Assembly: GCA_963667005.1 (NCBI GenBank)
Contig: OY762937.1
Location: 3,720,001-3,784,000 of the forward strand
Source of the DNA: G963662605 sp963667005
Lineage (GTDB): Bacteria; Bacteroidota; Ignavibacteria; Ignavibacteriales; Ignavibacteriaceae
Direction: 5' to 3'
Length of the DNA stretch: 64,000 nt
The position numbers and the translations under genes are program-made. This document shows positions 8,917 to 17,160 of the stretch, piece after piece. The notes beneath the pieces are model-generated. The model ran no database searches. It was given only the letters and a program-made list of their open reading frames with translations, and was not told the origin of the DNA. Within the stretch, counting starts at the first letter, position 1; each line of letters starts with the position of its first letter.

Positions 8917-10455
8917 TTATTTTATTACTACACCATCCGGGGCGACGGCATCTAATTTGTTTTTTGCTTTTGACGCATCGGTCCCCTCAAACACGATTCC
9001 TTTGACATTTTCCCCTGCCTTAACCAATAGTTCTGCGCCTTCGGTAAATGTAATGTTTTTAAATGAGCAATCCGATGAGTTTGAAAAAGTGAATACCGGG
9101 GATTTCTTCGAAAGGATTTTTACATTTTCAAATTTAACGGCGCTGCCATAATTAGATTCAAATCCTTTATTCGCTATGAGCACCGAATTTTCGAGATAAA
9201 TTTCATTGACTTTCGCTTCGGGTGTATTATCAATAATAAAAGCCCGGTCCGCACCATCGCAGAAAATATTTTTCATGCGGAAATTCGTAAACGTCGGGAT
9301 TTTCACTACTTCTTTTTTGTCAGCGTCTGCACCGGCGACTCTGTTCTCGTAAGTACAATCGAATGATATGGCATCATTGAGTATATCCTTCATAAAGATA
9401 TCCTGAACATACACGTTCTTGATAAGTCCGCCGCGGTCCGATGCACTTTTAAAACGCAGACCGATGTCTGTCCATGAGAATGTGCAGTTTTTTACAAAAA
9501 GATTTTCAATTCCGCCATCGGTATTACTTCCAATAACAAATCCGCCGTGTGCATGATAAACAATACAATCCTGCACAACGACATTTTTCATGGGTTTTTT
9601 TGATGACTTGATGCAAATACCATCATCGCCCGCGTTAACCGTACATTTATACAACAACAAATTCTCACATGAAGAAAAATCCAATCCATCTCCATTTTGT
9701 GCCCACCATTCATTCATCACCTTAGCATAACGAACGATGATATTTTCGCATCTGCCCACGTTCAATGCAAAGTCAGGTGAATTCTGAAAAGTCACGCCTT
9801 CAATAAGGATATTTTCACACTCAGCGATGTTAACCATCTTTGGACGTTTAATGTCTTTCATTTCACTGGAAGGATACCAAATGTCTCCTGTCTGTAGCCC
9901 GCCTTTGATAAGGGTTTTCCACTGCCCCGGGGTCATTTTCGACTGTTTAACCGGCCGCCAGTACTGACCGTTACCGTTGATGATGCCATCACCGGTAATA
10001 CCGATATTCTGTAACTCGCTGCAAGAGATCGGAGATTTTAATCCGACAGGCTTTTTACCCGGAACTTGCACATCCTGATACAATTCCATGTTAGGACTGA
10101 ATACAAGTACGGCTCCGGTTTCAAAATGCAGATCAACATTGCTGCGCAATTGAATCGGGCCGGTTAGCCACAATCCGGCAGGAATGACGACATGTCCCCC
10201 GCCGCCGACATTGCATTTATCAATCGCCTTTTGAATTGCTTCAGTATTGAGTGTAATGCCATCGGCAACCGCACCGTACTCAGAGATAACATAATTAGCG
10301 TCTCTGAATTTCGGCACCTTAACATCAATATCAAATGGAATATCTTTGAGATATTTTTTCATCTCATCATCCGATGTTCCGGCATATGCCGAAAAAACCG
10401 ACGATGAAATACATAAGAAGAACATCGCGAGATAGAAATATGTTTTTTTCATCAT
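8917..10455 (-). CDS. Secreted glycoside hydrolase family 28 (polygalacturonase-type)
   Basis: This 512-residue exported enzyme is predicted to hydrolyse alpha-1,4-galacturonosyl linkages in pectin. A signal peptide (MMKKTYFYLAMFF...) is followed by the GH28 N-terminal segment (VISEYGAVADGITLNTEAIQ) and a right-handed parallel beta-helix. All four family motifs are visible: NGDGLD in place of NTDG, AGDDGICIK (the Asp pair), HAHGGFVIGS (active-site His) and LRFKSA in place of RIK. The segment SKMTPGQWKTLIKGG lies in a loop before the helix core. The gene stands alone with its own terminator. The exact substrate (homogalacturonan, exo- or rhamnogalacturonan-type) cannot be read from the sequence. 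Confidence 0.92.
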   Translation of the reverse strand: MMKKTYFYLAMFFLCISSSVFSAYAGTSDDEMKKYLKDIPFDIDVKVPKFRDANYVISEYGAVADGITLNTEAIQKAIDKCNVGGGGHVVIPAGLWLTGPIQLRSNVDLHFETGAVLVFSPNMELYQDVQVPGKKPVGLKSPISCSELQNIGITGDGIINGNGQYWRPVKQSKMTPGQWKTLIKGGLQTGDIWYPSSEMKDIKRPKMVNIAECENILIEGVTFQNSPDFALNVGRCENIIVRYAKVMNEWWAQNGDGLDFSSCENLLLYKCTVNAGDDGICIKSSKKPMKNVVVQDCIVYHAHGGFVIGSNTDGGIENLFVKNCTFSWTDIGLRFKSASDRGGLIKNVYVQDIFMKDILNDAISFDCTYENRVAGADADKKEVVKIPTFTNFRMKNIFCDGADRAFIIDNTPEAKVNEIYLENSVLIANKGFESNYGSAVKFENVKILSKKSPVFTFSNSSDCSFKNITFTEGAELLVKAGENVKGIVFEGTDASKAKNKLDAVAPDGVVIK

Positions 10456-10555
10456 TGTGCTAATCTTTCCAATGTTATGTATAATGTAATTTTCGTAGTG
10501 TTAGAATTGGAGCGGCGAAACCAGTAATAAATTTTTGTATGGGCAGCAACTCAGG

Positions 10556-11083
10556 TTACACGAAATCCTGATACCAGAAAGGTTTCGGTTCAACGTTTTT
10601 TAAGGCATCGAAATTCAAGTTACGTTTCAATTCTTCTTTTTCCTCTTCATTAATGAAGGGAAGGATAGTTGCGGGCAACTTCAAAATGCGCGGTGATTGC
10701 AGAATCTTAGAAACCAATGTCTCATTCATACCGTGTAATTTGCGAAGTTCATCAAATACAAAATATAAATCAAAGAGATTTACCGCTCCCGAGATAAACT
10801 CCCCTACTATTCTTTCTGCAAATGGTTCAAGCATCTCCGTAGGCACATCTGCAAGATTATACCATACTTGATTGACTTTTCGCTTTCCGTCATCACGTGC
10901 TTTGGAAGTAAAAAACAGAAAGAAATCACCGCGTTTCATCTGATTAAGTTTTTCAACGAACTCTTCTTTCTTAATCTGAGAAAAATGGAAGAATATATCG
11001 CCGGGATAATGGAGGCTTTTCAAAAAGCCGAAACCTTTTTCGTCAATCTTTTTTACACGGCAAAAATCAAGGGGTTCGGACAT
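10556..11083 (-). CDS. Cold-shock-domain protein
   Basis: This 175-residue cytoplasmic protein has an N-terminal OB-fold/cold-shock-like segment. GFGFLKS and DIFFHFSQI correspond to the RNP1 and RNP2 nucleic-acid-binding motifs. About 110 residues of unknown helical sequence follow. It is likely to bind single-stranded RNA or DNA. I chose the ATG at 11083; the longer reading would need a TTG three codons upstream. It is much longer than the ~70-residue classical cold-shock proteins, so the C-terminal part may carry a separate function. There is no clear operon partner: the GH28 gene lies ~100 bp downstream on the same strand. Confidence 0.75.
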   Translation of the reverse strand: MSEPLDFCRVKKIDEKGFGFLKSLHYPGDIFFHFSQIKKEEFVEKLNQMKRGDFFLFFTSKARDDGKRKVNQVWYNLADVPTEMLEPFAERIVGEFISGAVNLFDLYFVFDELRKLHGMNETLVSKILQSPRILKLPATILPFINEEEKEELKRNLNFDALKNVEPKPFWYQDFV

Positions 11084-11137
11084 GGTAACCAAAATAAATA
11101 TTACATGAGTGTAAAAATAAAAATTAAGCTTATAAAA

Positions 11138-11218
11138 ATGTCATTCCGAAAAATCTGCCGGAATAATCTTTATCGGAGTGAATAATCTGGAACGGCAGAT
11201 TTATTCGGAACCCAGGCT
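11138..11218. repeat. Intergenic inverted repeat with AAATCTGCCG / CGGCAGATTT arms
   Basis: Perfect 10-nt arms lie at 11151-11160 and 11193-11202, inside a block that starts with TGTCATTCCG. That start is the reverse complement of the CGGAATGACA end seen in the repeats at 8873 and 11593. It is probably a member of the same intergenic repeat family. Confidence 0.5.
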
Positions 11219-11266
11219 AAAATATAATCCGAAGTTTTTCAACAATTACAGTGCAATCACGAAAGA

Positions 11267-11551
11267 CTATATCTCATAATATAAATCCTTCCACTCAGGG
11301 TTCATTTCCTCTACCAAGTGTAACTTCCAGGACCGTTTCCAGCCCTTAAGTTTTTTCTCCCTGTTGATTGCGTCTCTGATATCACTATAGGTTTCAAAAT
11401 AAACAAGTAATTTTACACCATACCGTTTGGTAAATCCTTCTACCAAGCCTTCTCGATGTTCATACGCCCGTCTAACCAAATTATTGGTAACACCGATATA
11501 TAATGTACCATTCCTCTGACTTGCCATAATGTATACGTAAAATTGATACAT
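11267..11551 (-). CDS. GIY-YIG domain endonuclease-superfamily protein
   Basis: This small (~94 residues) single-domain protein is of the UPF0213/YhbQ-like GIY-YIG kind. The start of the domain reads YVYIMASQRNGTLYIGVTNNLVRRAYEHR, split here as YVYIM (GIY counterpart), LYIGVT (YIG counterpart) and the catalytic-type Arg in VRRAYEHR. Its cellular role is unknown for most members of the family; a nuclease or DNA repair role is assumed from the fold. The ATG at 11551 is preferred over a TTG 13 codons upstream, because the domain begins two residues after it. An uninterrupted run of eight G (mRNA sense, 11555-11562) lies just before the start. Confidence 0.85.
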   Translation of the reverse strand: MYQFYVYIMASQRNGTLYIGVTNNLVRRAYEHREGLVEGFTKRYGVKLLVYFETYSDIRDAINREKKLKGWKRSWKLHLVEEMNPEWKDLYYEI

Positions 11552-11592
11552 TAGCCCCCCCCGCTTGAATTCTGCAATAAAAACTTTCAAAC

Positions 11593-11636
11593 TGGATTCC
11601 GGACTGCCAGGCTAAAGCCTGTCATCCGGAATGACA
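11593..11636. repeat. Short intergenic palindromic repeat (TGGATTCCGG ... TCCGGAATGACA)
   Basis: It has the same outer ends as the element at 8873-8907, with a different interior (an AGGCTAAAGCCT palindrome). Confidence 0.6.
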
Positions 11637-11650
11637 TGTCCTATTGAATT

Positions 11651-13048
11651 TCAAGAATACCTTTTCCGTTTTATAAACTGCCCATCGCCGGCTTTTCCTT
11701 TGAACTCACCGTTCTGAACGATAACTTTGCCACGGAGGATAACCGTCTCGGCGAAACCCTGTACTTCAAATCCTTCATATGGATTGTAGTCAACGTTCAT
11801 GTGGTGTGTACAGGCATTGGCGATACTGATCGTTTCTTTCTTCTCAGTATCGAAAACAACAATATCTGCATCGCTGCCCACGGCAAGCGTTCCTTTTTTA
11901 GGATACAAGCCGAACATTTTTGCAGCAGCAGTAGATGTCAGCTCAACAAATTTCGATAGCGAAATTCTGTTTTTAACAACACCACCGTCGTACATTAAGC
12001 TCATCCGGTTTTCAATACCCGGAGCGCCATTCGGTATTTTGGTAAAACTTTCACGCCCCATTTCCTTTTGTCCGTGAAAATTGAAAGGACAGTGGTCAGT
12101 CGCCACAACTTGAATGTCTCCGGTTTCAATACCATTCCAGAGTTTCTCCTGATTCCATTTTTCGCGGAGAGCAGGGGTCATGACATATTTAGCGCCTTCA
12201 AAATTTTCTTTCTCATAGAAAGAGCTATCCAGGAATAGATATTGCGGACAAGTCTCTGCGAACGCTTTTGCTCCGCGTGCACGAGCGGTACGGACTTCAT
12301 CCAATGCATCGGATGATGATAAATGAACAATATAAACCGGAACTCCGGCAACTTCTCCGATTGCAATAGTGCGTGCTACAGCTTCGGCCTCCATTCTGGT
12401 CGGTCGGGTGGACGCGTGATATTTCGGTGCAGTCTTCCCTTCTTTTACCGCGGCTTTAACAATTTCATCTATCACAATGCCGTTTTCCGCGTGCACCATA
12501 ACAACACCGCCTAATTCGCCGACACGTTTCATGATGCGGTAGATTGTTCCATCATCTACATACAGCCTGCCGGGATACGCGGTAAACAATTTGAATGAGG
12601 TTAAACCTTCTTCCATCAACTTGTCTATCTCGTGAAGACGTTCGTCGGGCATATCGGTTATGATCATGTGAAAACCATAATCAACAACGGTCTTTCCACC
12701 TGATTTTTTACGCCATTCTTCAAGAGTATCAAGAGTAGAACAGCCGATAGTCTGAGTAGGGAAATCTATTATTGTTGTTGTTCCGCCGAATGCTGCCGCA
12801 ATAGAACCCGTTGTGAAATTATCACTGACAACAGTGCCCATTGAAGGAAGATCAAGATGTGTGTGCGGATCAATACCGCCGGGAATTACTAATTTATCTT
12901 TCGCGTCTATAACAACGTCTGCTTCACGCGTAATATTTGGCTGAATGAGCGTAATAGTTTCATTCTCAACATAAATATCGGCAATCATATCATTGGCCTC
13001 GGTAACAACCCGGCCATTTTTAATTAACAGTAACATTTCCATTTCCAT
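11651..13048 (-). CDS. Dihydropyrimidinase / hydantoinase (amidohydrolase)
   Basis: This 465-residue cytoplasmic zinc enzyme of the cyclic amidohydrolase family would open dihydropyrimidine or hydantoin rings, giving N-carbamoyl amino acids. Family landmarks are all present: IDPHTHL (two metal His), TSFKLFTAYPG (the Lys that becomes carboxylated), VMVHAEN and YIVHLSS (two further metal His) and VVATDHCPF (catalytic Asp). GIENRMSLMYDGGV is the substrate loop. Length fits the family (450-480). The N-terminus has three closely spaced in-frame ATGs (MEMEM), so the exact start is uncertain. No other pyrimidine-catabolism gene is adjacent; a xanthine-dehydrogenase-type operon lies 48 kb away. It could also be an allantoinase-like paralog, but the motif set favours dihydropyrimidinase. 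Confidence 0.9.
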   Translation of the reverse strand: MEMEMLLLIKNGRVVTEANDMIADIYVENETITLIQPNITREADVVIDAKDKLVIPGGIDPHTHLDLPSMGTVVSDNFTTGSIAAAFGGTTTIIDFPTQTIGCSTLDTLEEWRKKSGGKTVVDYGFHMIITDMPDERLHEIDKLMEEGLTSFKLFTAYPGRLYVDDGTIYRIMKRVGELGGVVMVHAENGIVIDEIVKAAVKEGKTAPKYHASTRPTRMEAEAVARTIAIGEVAGVPVYIVHLSSSDALDEVRTARARGAKAFAETCPQYLFLDSSFYEKENFEGAKYVMTPALREKWNQEKLWNGIETGDIQVVATDHCPFNFHGQKEMGRESFTKIPNGAPGIENRMSLMYDGGVVKNRISLSKFVELTSTAAAKMFGLYPKKGTLAVGSDADIVVFDTEKKETISIANACTHHMNVDYNPYEGFEVQGFAETVILRGKVIVQNGEFKGKAGDGQFIKRKRYS

Positions 13049-13168
13049 CTAATGAATAATAACCATGAAATTTAAGAAGATTATGGAAATTAACGAAAAT
13101 GTTTATTTCATGATTCTCGATGAGCCAATGTAATTTCATAGCCCATAATTTATTTTTTTTGAGACTAA

Positions 13169-13306
13169 CATTAACACGGCGCTTCAGCGCCGTGAATCCA
13201 AGATCCAACTACGCCTGGGCTTTAGCCCAATAAAGTGTCAATGATTGGACTAAAGTCCGATAAACCGAGTGGACACCTTCCCACGGTCTAAAGACCGTGG
13301 TTAATG
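13169..13306. repeat. MITE/REP-like composite palindromic element with CATTAAC ends
   Basis: The element is bounded by CATTAACACGG and CCGTGGTTAATG, which are inverted ends. Inside are four short palindromes: CACGGCGCTTCAGCGCCGTG (13175-13194), TGGGCTTTAGCCCA (13216-13229), GGACTAAAGTCC (13247-13258) and CCACGGTCTAAAGACCGTGG (13281-13300). A relative with the same ends lies at 29844-29999. No protein is encoded, so movement would need a transposase elsewhere. Confidence 0.75.
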
Positions 13307-13377
13307 AAAAACGATCTGAAATGATTCTTTTATAAATGTCCTGTTATCACCAGGTGATGTTCAAGCTTATATAAAAA

Positions 13378-13401
13378 ACCCGGGCACTGTAGTACCCGGG
13401 T
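13378..13401 (-). terminator. Rho-independent terminator of the pectinesterase gene
   Basis: ACCCGGG / CCCGGGT arms around a short loop are followed on the minus strand by TTTTTTATA. It lies 20 bp beyond the stop codon at 13421. Confidence 0.9.
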
Positions 13402-13420
13402 ATCTGCGTTTATTCAGAAA

Positions 13421-16162
13421 TTATTTTACCAGCATCATTTTCTTGGTGATGACATTATTCCCTGCTTTAAGAGAATAGAAGTAAACACCTGAGGATAAGT
13501 TAGATGCATTGAAAGAAACCGAATGATTTCCTGCAGTCATGCTTTCACCGCTAACGAGTGAAGCGACTTTTTGACCAAGAACATTATAAACATTCAAATC
13601 AATCACTCCGTTTTCCGGAAGAGTGAATGAAATTTTTGTCGAAGGGTTAAACGGATTCGGATAGTTCTGTCCCAGCTCAAAAGATTTTACTCTTGGAGCG
13701 ACAGTTTCCTGTTCTTTCACCGCTGTGAGCAACTGTGAGTCCAAATACCAATCCATACTGTATGCCGGAGTTGCAGAGTTACGCGAAAGGATGTTTGCTG
13801 TTGTATATTTTGCAGCATCAGCAGCGGTCAAAATTGTTCCGTTATTTTTGCGGGCAGTAGGATTATATCCCGGTCCATAGCAATTATACTCCGCATATAC
13901 AGTAGGTAGCACGTTCCATGACAACCAGCCATCAGAGTTAATAGTTGACGGCTCATAACAATTAATGAATACTGTCTGCGGGAAATTCTGCCAAGGTCTA
14001 CCGAAGTAGAAAGTAGTAATTGCATTGCCATCATATCCGATGCTATCGTTCGTGATTTTGCAATCTTTAAAAACATATCCGAATGCAAGATTTGCATTTG
14101 TTGCCGCAGCAGTTAATGTACCGGTATTTCTTCTTTCGCGGATTTCGCAGCTATCAAATAAAGCCGTGCCGCTTCCGAAAATAAAATCAACGGTTCCAGC
14201 AATCAAACAGTTCTTATTGTAAACACGTCCCGAGTTCCAAGTGTAGTATGTATCCTGATAGCCGAGTAAATTACAATGAAGGAATGCAACCCGGTCTGCC
14301 TGAATGTTAATTGCAACTGCCTGTGCAGCCGTTGATGTATTTTGAATGGTAATATCTTTAAATGTTACGTCATTAGCGCGCACCCAAACGCTTTGTGAAG
14401 TTGAGGTTCCGATGGTAACGCCGCCGACTACAAGTCCGCTGTAATCATCATACGTTATAATGGTACTGTCTTTATCTTCACCTTGGATCAGTAAATGTGA
14501 TTTACCAGTAACGATGGTATCTTTTTCGTAGTAGGTGCCTTTTTTAACAAAGATAGTTGTATTGCCCAAATAGTTCAACGGGACAGCATTCAATGCTTCC
14601 TTCACGGTTTTAAAATTACCCGAACCGTCTTTGGCAACAATGATTAAACTGTCTTTTGCTGCAGTCAATGTTGTGAATGAAACCTGCTCACCGTAGGAGA
14701 TTCCAATATTGTTAACTGCGTATGCGCGTGCATAATATGTCGTGTTGGAAGCGAGATTCGAAAGGTAGGCAATAAAATCACCCGAACCAGATCCGTTATC
14801 TGCAACTTTGTCAGTTATTACCGGCGTCCCGGTTGTGTTCCAGCAAACACCTCTTTGAGAAACAGCTGCGCCGCCCTCACTTACCACCTTTGCACCGACT
14901 GTTGCATAGTTTGTATAGATATTTGTTGCCGCTGATGTAGTAACTGTCGGAGCTATGGCAGTTGTTAAAGTTGTGAATGAGTATTCATCACCATAACCGA
15001 CACCGGCACTATTAACCGCATAAGCGCGGACATAGTATTTAGTTGTTGCCGTTAATCCGGTAATCGAACTGCTGAAAGTATTTACTGTTCCATCCGAAGT
15101 GTGTCCGTCTGCAATAGTCGGAGAACCGGTGGTGTTCCAGCATACACCCGTCTGAGTAATTGTTCCGCCACCGTTCGCACTAATTGTTCCACCACTCAAT
15201 ACCCATGTTAAACCTATGTTCCATGGTGCTACGGTTGTCAAAGTGGGAATTGTTGCAAGTGTTGTAAAAGTAGTATCGGCACTGTAAGAAGTACCTGTGC
15301 TGTTTGTAGCATATGTCCGAATATGGTATGTTTTACCCGGTGTCAAGCCTGTTACGTTGCTTGAGAAGGCTCCTGTACCCGTCCCGTTGGAGGTAAATGT
15401 ACCGAGGATATCGGGTTTAGCGGAGGCACCGTAGCATGTACCACGAGCCGTAACTGCAGAAGAACCGCTATCGCTTACCGTCCCATTAATGGTGACAGAG
15501 GTCGCTGCTATATTCGAAATTCCTGAGATACCAACCGTTGCAGGAATACCTACCCCCGGTGTTGTACCGGCAATAATCACATTCTTTGTGCAGATATATT
15601 TGGTAGCGCTTGCTGAACCATCATACCATGGACTAATGCGGACTGAAAAAGTGCCGCCCGCCGCAATGTGAGCAGCGAATGTAAATGAACATGTGGTATC
15701 TGCGGTGTTAGGGGAATAAACCGGTGAAGCATTCAATTTTGTTTTAGTCACCCAATTATCGGTTGAGTAATAAACATTACTCTGCATATGCTTTGTAGTA
15801 CCGGCATATCCGACAGTGAAGGTTAATGAAGTAACATCCAATTCATTCGTACCGGTAGGAGTAACATCATACTGTGCGTACCGGGTTGCGACTTCTACTG
15901 ATTCCTGCGGCCAATTAGTCGCCTGTAATTTACATCTCTGCATGGCTCCTGATGATCCGGCATCCCAGTTTTTGACAATCAATGTACTCAGCGAATCGCC
16001 CGTGCTTAGTTTCTGGCTGGCAGCTGTTACGTAACCGACTACCGATGACGTGTAAAGTGAAGTACCGTTAAGCGGCCATGTAGCTGTTGCCGGGAATTGT
16101 GCAAAAGCTGTTGAAACATAGGCAGCACAAATAAAAAGAAACAAATACTTTTTCATAGTCAT
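13421..16162 (-). CDS. Modular secreted pectinesterase (Fn3-like repeats + CE8 + T9SS sorting domain)
   Basis: This 913-residue exported enzyme removes methyl esters from pectin, so that polygalacturonases can act. Order: signal peptide (1-21); an N-terminal beta-sandwich (to ~195); three Fn3-like repeats (~200-490) of the RGVCWNTTG / TYYARAYAVN kind also found in the protein at 171-4046; and a CE8 beta-helix (~500-800). The CE8 part has GYQDTYYTW, GTVDFIFGSG (catalytic Asp) and FGRPW (active-site Arg-Trp). The last ~80 residues are a T9SS type A sorting module (NYPNPFNPSTKISF, VYNVLGQKV, GVYFYSLKAG, KKMMLVK). The product should end up on the cell surface or outside. It is the second gene of a pair with the acetylesterase, 20 bp apart. 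Starts at 16162 or two codons later are both possible. Confidence 0.93.
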   Translation of the reverse strand: MTMKKYLFLFICAAYVSTAFAQFPATATWPLNGTSLYTSSVVGYVTAASQKLSTGDSLSTLIVKNWDAGSSGAMQRCKLQATNWPQESVEVATRYAQYDVTPTGTNELDVTSLTFTVGYAGTTKHMQSNVYYSTDNWVTKTKLNASPVYSPNTADTTCSFTFAAHIAAGGTFSVRISPWYDGSASATKYICTKNVIIAGTTPGVGIPATVGISGISNIAATSVTINGTVSDSGSSAVTARGTCYGASAKPDILGTFTSNGTGTGAFSSNVTGLTPGKTYHIRTYATNSTGTSYSADTTFTTLATIPTLTTVAPWNIGLTWVLSGGTISANGGGTITQTGVCWNTTGSPTIADGHTSDGTVNTFSSSITGLTATTKYYVRAYAVNSAGVGYGDEYSFTTLTTAIAPTVTTSAATNIYTNYATVGAKVVSEGGAAVSQRGVCWNTTGTPVITDKVADNGSGSGDFIAYLSNLASNTTYYARAYAVNNIGISYGEQVSFTTLTAAKDSLIIVAKDGSGNFKTVKEALNAVPLNYLGNTTIFVKKGTYYEKDTIVTGKSHLLIQGEDKDSTIITYDDYSGLVVGGVTIGTSTSQSVWVRANDVTFKDITIQNTSTAAQAVAINIQADRVAFLHCNLLGYQDTYYTWNSGRVYNKNCLIAGTVDFIFGSGTALFDSCEIRERRNTGTLTAAATNANLAFGYVFKDCKITNDSIGYDGNAITTFYFGRPWQNFPQTVFINCYEPSTINSDGWLSWNVLPTVYAEYNCYGPGYNPTARKNNGTILTAADAAKYTTANILSRNSATPAYSMDWYLDSQLLTAVKEQETVAPRVKSFELGQNYPNPFNPSTKISFTLPENGVIDLNVYNVLGQKVASLVSGESMTAGNHSVSFNASNLSSGVYFYSLKAGNNVITKKMMLVK

Positions 16163-16182
16163 TCCATGAATTTTTTAATAAA

Positions 16183-16941
16183 TTATTTTTCATCTCTCAT
16201 GTATGGCAGAAGTTCTTTGAGGTGCAATCGTATTTCTTCTACCACCATATCGCACACTTTGAATGCCCCTGTCCCGGAGAAATGAGTCTCATCCTGTTTC
16301 CCTTCAGGAAACCTCTCATACTCACCGGGTTCTACATTCATATATATCTTTTTCGACTTTTCCGGTCCGAGAAGAACCAGCAAATCTTGACTTTTTTTAT
16401 GTAAGTCCAACAAGGGAACGTTCATCGCTAAAGCAATTTCACGAACCACCTTTGGATACTCTCCATGTGTATCAACAAATACACCGGTACTATCAAATTT
16501 ACGTCTGTTTATCGGAGTAAGCAAAACAGGTATCGCACCTTTTTTCCTCGCTTCGGTAATAAACCGTTCAAGATTCACTTTATACTCCCCATACGGGGCA
16601 GCATATCTTGTCGGATCTTCCTTTTTACTATCATTATGGCCGAACTCAATAAATAAATAGTCCCCTGATGAAAGTCTGGTAATAACCGTATCCCACAACC
16701 CTTGATCAATGAAACTTTTTGTACTGCGTCCGTTTTTCGCGTGATTTTCTATTGTAACATTTTCCTTGAAGTACAGAGGAAATACTTGCCCCCACCCTTT
16801 TTCCGGATTACTCTTACCATACTCCTTATTAGCCATAGTTGAATTGCCGATAAGAAATATTTTTAGCGGTTTTTGCGCCTGAGTATAAGAAAAAGGATAT
16901 AACATTAAGACAATTGCAGCAAAGCGGAGCAGTGTTTTCAT
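16183..16941 (-). CDS. Rhamnogalacturonan acetylesterase-like SGNH hydrolase (CE12 type)
   Basis: This 252-residue exported esterase probably removes acetyl groups from pectin (rhamnogalacturonan). A signal peptide (MKTLLRFAAIVLMLYPFSYTQA) is followed by the SGNH blocks: FLIGNSTMAN (nucleophile Ser, block I), KNGRSTKSF (block II Gly), EFGHNDSKKEDP (block III Asn) and DETHFSGTGA (catalytic Asp and His, block V). The GNSTMA and KNGRSTK forms are typical of CE12/rhamnogalacturonan acetylesterases. It lies 20 bp upstream of the pectinesterase on the same strand, so the two are probably co-transcribed. Acetylxylan esterase activity cannot be excluded. Confidence 0.88.
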   Translation of the reverse strand: MKTLLRFAAIVLMLYPFSYTQAQKPLKIFLIGNSTMANKEYGKSNPEKGWGQVFPLYFKENVTIENHAKNGRSTKSFIDQGLWDTVITRLSSGDYLFIEFGHNDSKKEDPTRYAAPYGEYKVNLERFITEARKKGAIPVLLTPINRRKFDSTGVFVDTHGEYPKVVREIALAMNVPLLDLHKKSQDLLVLLGPEKSKKIYMNVEPGEYERFPEGKQDETHFSGTGAFKVCDMVVEEIRLHLKELLPYMRDEK

Positions 16942-17014
16942 AAGAGAGCCACAGATTGTAAGGAGGAAATTTTAAGAAAATAATAAGGTTAGGAAGATTG
17001 CAACAACTTAATAT

Positions 17015-17112
17015 CCCCTCACCCTCAATCCCTCTCCCATAGGGAGAGGGACGAGAGCAAAATCATCGAGTCTATTCCCTTCTCCATATGGGAGAAGGGT
17101 TAGGGATGAGGG
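17015..17112. repeat. Large intergenic hairpin element with nested palindromes
   Basis: CCCTCTCCC-ATA-GGGAGAGGG (17030-17050) and CCCTTCTCC-ATAT-GGGAGAAGGG (17077-17099) are nested between outer arms CCCCTCACCCTC and AGGGATGAGGG. The whole block could fold as one structure. Related sequence occurs at 61428-61450. It lies between gnd and the CE12 gene. Confidence 0.6.
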
Positions 17113-17160
17113 CTGTTTTATCGCATTTTCTGAATTCGATAAAGGCAGCTGCTCAATAAA

